In this document: one piece after another, positions 57,301-64,000 of the stretch | Layout: the number at the start of each line of letters is the position of its first letter | How positions within the stretch are numbered: position 1 is the first letter of the stretch | Origin: Selaginella tamariscina | Lineage: Eukaryota; Streptophyta; Lycopodiopsida; Selaginellales; Selaginellaceae | Direction: 5' to 3' | NCBI GenBank assembly: GCA_003024785.1 | Contig: PUQB01000379.1 | Location: 157,695-221,694, forward strand | DNA length: 64,000 nt | Translations under genes and position numbers: made by a program | Notes under the pieces: model-generated | The model's input: only the letters and a program-made list of their open reading frames with translations | What the model was told of the DNA's origin: nothing | Databases searched by the model: none

Positions 57301-58917
57301 CTGCCTTACGCAACTGAGTTAAGGTAAGGAACATAGGATTCCAATCCTTATCAGTTAGCGTTTCCATTTTGAGCGTGGTCTTTCTAATGTTCTTTATCTG
57401 CTGCAAGCGTGATTCGATTGTCTCCGAACCCCTCATTTCGATTACATGTTTATGGAACCATTCCATACCCAAAACAAAGTCAAACCCCGTCATATTCAAG
57501 ACAACTAAGTCTAGCTTAGCCTTCCAATCTTTGATTTGGACAGGAACTGCCCTTGCTATATTATTAGTATTTTGAGAACCTTTGCCAAAATTGATCTTTA
57601 TTTCACACATCTTTATTACATCCAAATTCAATCGACGAGCTAGACTAGTCGATATGAAGTTGTATGTTGCTCCAGTATCGATCATCATTCGGACTCGGTC
57701 CCCTCGTATCCTTCCTGTCAAATATAGCAAAGGGTCAGTTTTGTCTTGAATAGCGAATAAGGCAGGTTGTGTCTGGCACAACATTACCTCTTCTGACTCA
57801 TCTTCCGGATCTTCAAGCGTTTCTGGTTCAGCAACTTCCTCTTCTACCATCGCCTTGAAATGTCCTGATTGTTGTGAGGGTGCCGGACACTCTTTAGCAA
57901 AATGACCAGGCTTGTTACAATTATAACATTTCACACCCCGCCTGCGGAACGCGGGGGAGCAGACTTTGGAGCCGATCCTTTGGCTGCTGAGGAGGTGGTA
58001 ACGCCAATGGTTTCCGAAATCCGGTGGGTCTTGATGTGTCCGAAAACTTGGAACTGCCACACAAAGGGACTTGCACTTCGAATTGATGGCGATTGATCTG
58101 GTCGCCTATCAAACCTTCTGAACCCAGACTTTGGAGGAAACTCCTTGGTTTAGGTTTTGCTTCCTCCCCTTTGTACAAGTCTTCTAACGACATGCCATAA
58201 GCAACCTTTTGAGCTGCCTCTTGACATTCCCGATAGCTTGTTGGCTTGTACCTTAAGATTTCTCTTCGCGTCTTCTCATTCAAGCTAGCCATGAAGCAAC
58301 AAAGTGCCAGGTCAGCACGCAATCGCAAACCGAGATCATCCGGCATATATTGCTTTTTGATCTCCTTTTTCATGTGCTTCCAGCTATTTCGGTATCCACG
58401 TTCACCTTCAACAATTCGCCACCAAGTCTTAGCTTCTTCTTTAAGAAATTGCTTGGCACATGCAACCTTTTCTGTCTTTCTCACGGAAGCAGCCTCGAAA
58501 TAGCTTTCCATATCATACAACCAGTCATCCAAAACCTTGTAATCCTTTGAACCCATGAAATTCGAAGGCTTTACCGGTTTGAATTTACTGGGACCTCACC
58601 ACCTACTTCCGTCGAAGAATCTGATTCAGAGGAACCTGACTCTGAGTCATGCTTCTTCTTCTTTTTCCGTGTGTCTTGTTGTGGAACATCTGGCACTGCA
58701 GTATTTGTCAAAATCCGAACATCAACATTATTGATTCGGTCATTCAACCTAAAACTCTCCTCGGAGTTCGGTTTAGGGCATCCATCATTATTTCTTGCCA
58801 TCCAGGTCGTTGTCTAACTCTAGGGGGTCGACCTGGATCAGCCTCATCCATCTCCTCATTTTGAGCCTCTGTGACAGCCCTCTCTGCCTCAGGCTCTGGT
58901 TGCTTTCTCTTGCTCAT
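54370..58917 (-). pseudogene. gag-pol of D, chromodomain gypsy, frameshifted
   Basis: Gag starts at ATG 58917 (MSKRKQPEPEAERAV). It continues with the capsid region (57921-58556; WLYDMESYFEAASVRKTEK), the zinc knuckle CYNCNKPGHFAKEC and protease MIDTGATYNFIS (57218-58060). RT follows (56839-57237; FVMKKDGTMRMCVDYRALN) and (56556-56744; MPFGLCNAPATF, YIDDIL), RNase H (56141-56581; ECDASDFAIGGVLQQKGHPV), integrase pieces (55238-55972), a long open integrase tail (54384-55127; GCSPMEVLTGNKGG, VGDMVLLSTKNLKV, FHVNLLEPFHKDEK) and the chromodomain end. At least eight frameshifts break it. Gag lacks a segment of about 90 bp that B keeps (B 43930-44050). Confidence 0.87.
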
Positions 58918-59231
58918 CGTATTGAACCCTAGTGTCAACACTCAGAGAATATGCTTGGAATATTCCCAATGTGAAAACTGGAAACACCCTGCACAAGTTG
59001 TACACCCACACACATCAACTTAAGCTAGCATAAGACTTTTGGACATACCTAGAATCTCACGCCGACTCACTGAGCAGTGTTCTCCGAAGTTTGACAACTC
59101 ATTGGATCAAACTCTCTGCGCAGAATACAGACATGTCAACCGTAAGTAATAGAGTATATCAAGAATTTAGAGTTATCTAAACATTGAAACACCCTACGAC
59201 TTAAGGCAGTCCTACTGACCACAGAGAACTT

Positions 59232-59243
59232 GCTCCGATACCA
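59232..59243 (-). promoter_or_regulatory. tRNA-iMet primer-binding site of D
   Basis: TGGTATCGGAGC on the gene strand, 2 nt from the 5' LTR, one base off the common plant iMet site. Confidence 0.88.
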
Positions 59244-59245
59244 AT

Positions 59246-60219
59246 TGTCTGAGTTTTTACCTGGTGCCACAAAGGCGGCTTGCCAGGTGCCAACCCTGGA
59301 ATCCCCTCTCTGGAAACCCACGGAATCTTGGTAAAATAACCTGTATTAGGAACCCAAGCCTTAGGAACTCAAACCTTAACTGACTAAGCCACGAACAAGA
59401 CTCACCTTGTGGATCAGGATACACGGACTAGCCGAGCTTTAGGTGTCGTTCCTAGCTTGGCGTGGTTGAGGCGGCCGGAGCAAGGCCTCAACCACTAGTT
59501 CTGCGGAACGTGAACTCTGCAATGTCTTTGAGCTTGCGAGCAGGTTTTCGGACCAAGGAATCTGACTAAACTCCTTGGAAGTGACGTGCCCCTATTCTCA
59601 AAGGCAAGATCCTGCCAACGATAAGGATAGCCTAACCTAGGGTGGGTTGTACCCCTGTCGTGTGGAAGTTTGGGCGGCACAACGGAGGGTTACACCTTGA
59701 CACAAGCTTAGCTTGCACCGGTAGGAGGTTAACGAGCTCTCTCTTGAACCCAGGAAGCCTCACTACATATACTCTACCTTATTTATGTGACGGACCCCCC
59801 CCCCCCCCCTGTTTACCTAAGTGGTAAGTGGCTGGCACGGAAATGCCAGCCCTTAGAGAAAATGGTTGTCCTAACCTAATCCTAAACCTAACCCCTAGGG
59901 GGGGTTTAGGACGTGGGGTTAGGGCAACCCTAGGGTTAGGTGAACCCTAGGGGTGTCCCTAACCCTTATTTTGACAAGCTATAATTTGCAAAGAACCTAA
60001 CCTAGAACGTCAAAACAGAGGAGGGTTCTCTAAATGGAAGTGCTAGCTTCGCCTAGAGTTTCTTGCAAATACTTAACGACACCCGGCCGGACCATCACTA
60101 GATACCCAAGTGCACTATGCGGGCCTGTTTCTTCTACATCTAGGGTTCGTCACATAATCAGTAGGTAACAACAGTCAAACCCCAAAGTAAAGGGTCGAGT
60201 CATAGTAAAAACTATGACA
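59246..60219 (-). repeat. 5' LTR of D (type I)
   Basis: TGTCTGAGTTTTTACC...ACTATGACA. The poly-C run after cttatttatgtgac is longer here (about 59796-59809) than in the 3' LTR. Confidence 0.88.
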
Positions 60220-61724
60220 ATAACCCTAGTTGACTTAGGGTCTTGCCCTAGAAGACCTAGACAGGCTCATGCCCTAACCCCTATCAAGGAGACGTGTGTT
60301 CCACACATACCCCTGGACAGAGCTAAGGCATCGTCACTTACCCCTTGAGGAATCACCCTCATCCGGGAGTACAACCCGTTTAGGGCGACAAGGGGTACCC
60401 TGAACCACGACTAACCCCTAAGGGTTTGAGTGGCCAAGTTATACCCTAGACCTAGGGCTAGTACTTAGTGAGGACATGAGTGTGCGCCGTAGGCGGACAC
60501 GAGTGTTCTGCTAAGCAAACTCCCTAAGGCTAGGTTTGGGATAACCTTAAGCACATGACCTTGCGAGTGCCTCACGAAAGGCTCATGCTGACATGTTTAG
60601 GTTGTTCAACCCTTGAATTCCAAGGAGAACACTCCCCTAGCCAAGTGTGCCAAAGCACACCTAGTTATGAGACCTAACCTCCCTTGAGCGGATGCCCAAG
60701 GCTTAGCACCCTAATGCAAGCACAAGCATGTCTGTTTGCTAAAGTATCCAACCCCTTGGCGACAAGCCCATGACATAACCCCAAAGGGCGTGCCTTAGGC
60801 GTTGTACCATGTGACGTTTAGCCCAGTGTCACATCTTCATGTGACACTGGCTTCCTCGATGTGGACTATCATGCCATAGCCTTAGATTTAAGACTTGCAC
60901 CAAGTGCCACAAACGTGGCTCCTAAATGCCGACTCTAAAACCCCTCAATGAACCCTTAGGAACCAAGTAACATGAACATGTCAAACAAGATCCCACGCTC
61001 ACAGTTGGACAAGGACATAGATGTGCCTTGCTTGGCTGTGAGTGCTACACCTAGCTTGACGTGGAGGAGGAGGCTGGAGACAAGCCTCAACCTCTGCCTC
61101 TTGGAACGTGCATTCCGACAAGACCTCCCAGGCATGGATTCGCCAACGTTAAGGGTAAGCTACCCCGAAGGTGGGACGTACCCTTGGCATCTGGAAGTTA
61201 GGGCGGCACAACAAAGGGTTGTGCCTTGACGACAAGCTAGAGCTTGCACCGGGAGAAGAGTAACGAGCTCAGTCATGAACCTAAGAACCCTCACTCCTAT
61301 ATACTACCTTATTTATGTGACAGAGGGCCCCCCCTATTTTCCTGTTTACATAAGTGGGCTAGCACTGAAATCTCATTCCCAGAGGGAACATACTTGGTGA
61401 GTTATCCATCGACCCCTAAACCCTAACCTGTCAAACCTGGGGGTATTTCTAAGCATATTCGACATGCCAAACTCACCGGAACTAGCCATTAATCTAACCA
61501 GGACACAGAAAACCAAGGTAAGAGTTTTCTAGAAGGTAAGTGCTACCTTCGCTTAGAGTTTCTCGCGATATTTAAGGACAGTTGGCCGGACTACCCCTAA
61601 ACACATCAGTGCACTAAGCGGGGCTGTTTCTCATTACATCTAGGGCTTGTCAACATAGTACAGTAGGTAACAACAGTCAATGTCCAAAGTAAAGAAGAGT
61701 CATAGTAAAAACTATGACAAACTT

Positions 61725-63096
61725 AATAAGGGGCTAGCTAAATTAGTGCTAGCCCACATACACATTCAGGAAAAGAGGGGGGGGGGGGGGGGCTCCATCA
61801 CATAAATAAGGTAGAGTATGTAGGAGTGAGGGTTCCTGGGTTTATGACTGAGCTCGTTACTCTTCTCCTGGTGCAAGCTCTAGCTTGTGTCGTCAAGGCA
61901 TAACCCTCTGTTGTGCTGCCTAACTTCCAGATGACAGGGGTATGTCCCACCTTTGGGGTAGCTTACCCTTAACATTGGCGAATCCATGCCTGGGAGGTCC
62001 TGTCGGACTACACGTTCCAAGAGGCAAAGGTAGAGGCTTGTCTCTGGCCTCCTCCTCCACGTCAAGCTAGGTGTAGCACTCACAGCTAAGCAAGACACAT
62101 CCGTGTCCCTGTCCAATTGTGGGCTTGGGATCTTGTTTAACATGTTCCCGTTACCTAGTTCTTGAGGGTTCACTAAGGGTTCTAAAGTTGGCATTTAGGA
62201 GCCACGTTTGTGGCACTTGGTACAACTCTTGAATCTAAGGGCTATGGCATGATAGCCCATGTCGTGGAAGGTAGTGTCACATGGAAATGAGACACATGGC
62301 TAGATGTCACACGATACAACACCCAAGGCACGCTCTTTGGGGATGTGTCATGGGTTTGTCACCAAGGGGTTTGATACTCTAGCAAACGGGCATGTTTGTG
62401 CTTGCACTAGGGTGCTAAGCTTTGGGCATTTGCTCAAGGGAGGTTAGGTCTCATAACTAGGTGTTGCTTAGGCACACTTGGTTAGGGAAGTGTTCTTCTT
62501 TGGAATCCAGGGGTTGAACAACTTAAGCTTGTTAGCATGAGCCCTTTTATGAGGCATTCGTAAGGTCATGTACTTAGGGTTATCCAAACCTAGCCTTAGT
62601 GAGTTTGCTTAGCAGAACATTTGAGCCACCTAAGGCGCACACTCATGTCCTCACTAAGTACTAGCCCTAGGTCTAGGTATGACTTGGCCACTCAAACCCT
62701 AGGGGTTAGTCGTGGTTCAAGGTACCCCTTGTCGCCCTAAAGGGGTTGTTCTCCCAGATGAGGGTGATTCCTCAAGGGGTAAGTGATGATGCCTTAGCTC
62801 TGTCACGGGGGCATGTGTGAGACACATCTCCTTTATGGGGTTAGGGCATGAGCCTGTCTAGGTCTACTGGGATAGGATCCTAAAGTCTACTCGGGATATC
62901 CTTTATGGTTTGGGGGATGGTCATTCTAGGGAGCTTAGAGTATTACTCTAAGCCTTCTGTTTAACTAGGCATCTAAATCAGACTCTTAGGGTCATCTTGG
63001 AAGACCTAGCGTTGCTCACACAAGGAATTGACGCCGAAAGGCCACTTGGTAGCCACGTGTTGCCACGTGTTAGCCCTCTAGGTTAAAACTCTAATA
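61725..63096 (+). repeat. Type II LTR, right segment
   Basis: Continuation of 52485-52733 after the AACTT duplication. It includes a G-run (61777-61792) and ends with worn aactctaata at 63096. Confidence 0.7.
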
Positions 63097-63834
63097 GCAT
63101 GCCCTTTGGGTTGTGTCAATGGTTTGTTGTCAAGGGGTTGGATATTCTACTTAACAGGCATGCTTGTGCTCACACTAAGGTGCTAAGTCTCTCAAGGGAG
63201 GTTAGGTCTCATAACTAGGTGTGCTTTGGCACACTTGCCTAGGGGTGTTCTCTTTAGGATTTAAAGGGTTGAACAACCTAAACTCATTAGCAGGAGATCT
63301 TTTGTGAGGCATTCACAAGATCATGTACTTAGGGTTATCTAAACCTACACTTTAGGGATTTTTGCTTAGTTTTTGCCTACGACACACACTAGTGACCTCA
63401 CTAAGTACGAGCCCTAAGTCTAGGGTACGAATTGGCCACTCAAACCCTCAAGAATTGGTCATGGTTCAGAGTACCCCTTGTTGCCCTAAATGGGTTGTAC
63501 TCCTAAATGAAAGTGATTCCTCAAGGGGTAAGTGATGATGCCTTAACTTTGTTATGGGGTATGTTTAAGTCATGTCTCCTTAATGAGGTTAGGGCATGAG
63601 CATGTCTAGGTCTCCTGGGCAGAGTTCTAAAGTCTACTCGGGTTGTCCTCTAGGGTTCAGGGGATAGCCAATCTAAAGGACTTAGGGTAGAACCCTAAGT
63701 ATCATGCCTATTTGGGCATTTGAGTCAGACTCTTAAGGTTGTTTTGGAAAGACTTAGCATTGCTTACATAGGGTGATGATGCCGGATGGCCACTTGGCAA
63801 CCACGTGTTGACCCTTTGGGTTTAAACTCTGACA
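63097..63834 (+). repeat. Truncated type II LTR end
   Basis: A second, more diverged copy of the last about 740 bp of the type II LTR, ending tttaaactctgaca at 63834. The start is truncated close to where LARD-B's LTR is cut. Confidence 0.65.
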
Positions 63835-64000
63835 CATGAGAAAGCATGAAGCATTAGCACTTACCAAATGAGGGTTCTCAATGGAGTGCATAACACATGC
63901 TTTAGTGATGACAATAGAGGTAGAGAGGTTTTGTTTTTCACCATATTGAATGCTCCTCAAATGTGCTTGGCACAACCAACCAAGGTGTTTGTGTTGATTA
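63835..64000 (-). other. Unrecognised coding-like remnant at window end
   Basis: Outside the LTR, the minus strand is open from the window edge: CQAHLRSIQYGEKQNLS, then TKACVMHSIENPHLV. Family not recognised; it may be the host gene or element in which the LTR landed. Confidence 0.3.

Larger units (their letters stand above)
52998..60219 (-). mobile_element. Ty3/gypsy element D, full-length
   Basis: 7,222 bp. LTRs at 52998-53975 (978 bp) and 59246-60219 (974 bp) are very similar. The right flank is ATAAC (60220-60224) and the left flank is the same site with two extra bases (ataaaac, 52991-52997), so the TSD is probably ATAAC. tRNA-iMet primer site at 59232-59243; polypurine tract at 53976-53990. 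It sits inside a type II solo LTR. This is the best copy of the B/D family. Confidence 0.88.
52734..61719 (-). mobile_element. Solo type II LTR interrupted by element D
   Basis: LTR segments 52734-52997 and 60225-61719, ends TGTCAGAG...ACTATGACA. Perfect TSD AACTT (52729-52733 and 61720-61724) in the surrounding + orientation LTR. Without D it is about 1.76 kb, matching the LARD LTRs. Confidence 0.85.

Overview
The window reads as plant nuclear DNA. It holds a compact island of intron-rich genes (about 8.5-24.2 kb) inside a large block of nested LTR retrotransposons. Introns of only about 50-90 bp, a P/PLS-type PPR relic, plant-type FATA, PHO1, EXO70 and hydroxyproline-galactosyltransferase genes, and chromodomain Ty3/gypsy elements fit a lycophyte such as Selaginella. 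The species is an inference.

Layout. 1-8.0 kb: a decayed SWIM-finger (MULE/FAR1-like) transposase relic split by a decayed Ty3/gypsy copy (C1, 589-6552, TSD GCTGT). 8.5-24.2 kb, gene island: a fused double-LEA2 membrane protein (-), a PPR fragment (+), a GT31 galactosyltransferase with galectin domain (-), a PPR pseudogene (-), EXO70 (-), the acyl-ACP thioesterase FATA (-), VPS55 (+), RPA32 (-) and a PHO1-like SPX-EXS phosphate exporter (+). FATA/VPS55 and RPA32/PHO1 are head-to-head pairs with short shared promoters. RPA32, VPS55, EXO70 and the LEA2 gene read cleanly. GALT, FATA and PHO1 each need one or more single-base corrections, so they carry either base errors or young lesions.

24.3-64 kb is a stack of retroelements. 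An old gypsy relic (E) was hit by gypsy element B. B was hit by a non-coding LARD-like element (LARD-A, TSD CTAGG). The LTR of LARD-A was hit by a young gypsy element C2 (TSD GCCGG). Further right are a solo LTR (TSD GCAGT), a second LARD in opposite orientation (LARD-B), and a type II LTR. That LTR was hit by a solo LTR (TSD AACTT), itself hit by gypsy element D (TSD ATAAC).

Two things stand out. First, family C (C1 and C2) has no tRNA-type primer site. Next to its 5' LTR is a 13-nt sequence exactly complementary to a sequence about 28-30 bp downstream of its own TATA box, i.e. the predicted RNA 5' end. This is the arrangement of self-priming (Tf1/sushi-type) elements. Second, the 3.7-kb non-coding interior of the LARDs is a chain of about 20 or more short perfect inverted repeats. 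Several are kept in the diverged second copy, one through a paired (covarying) change. The LARDs share their primer site, leader, 3' region and polypurine tract with the coding elements B and D, which suggests they are mobilised by them.
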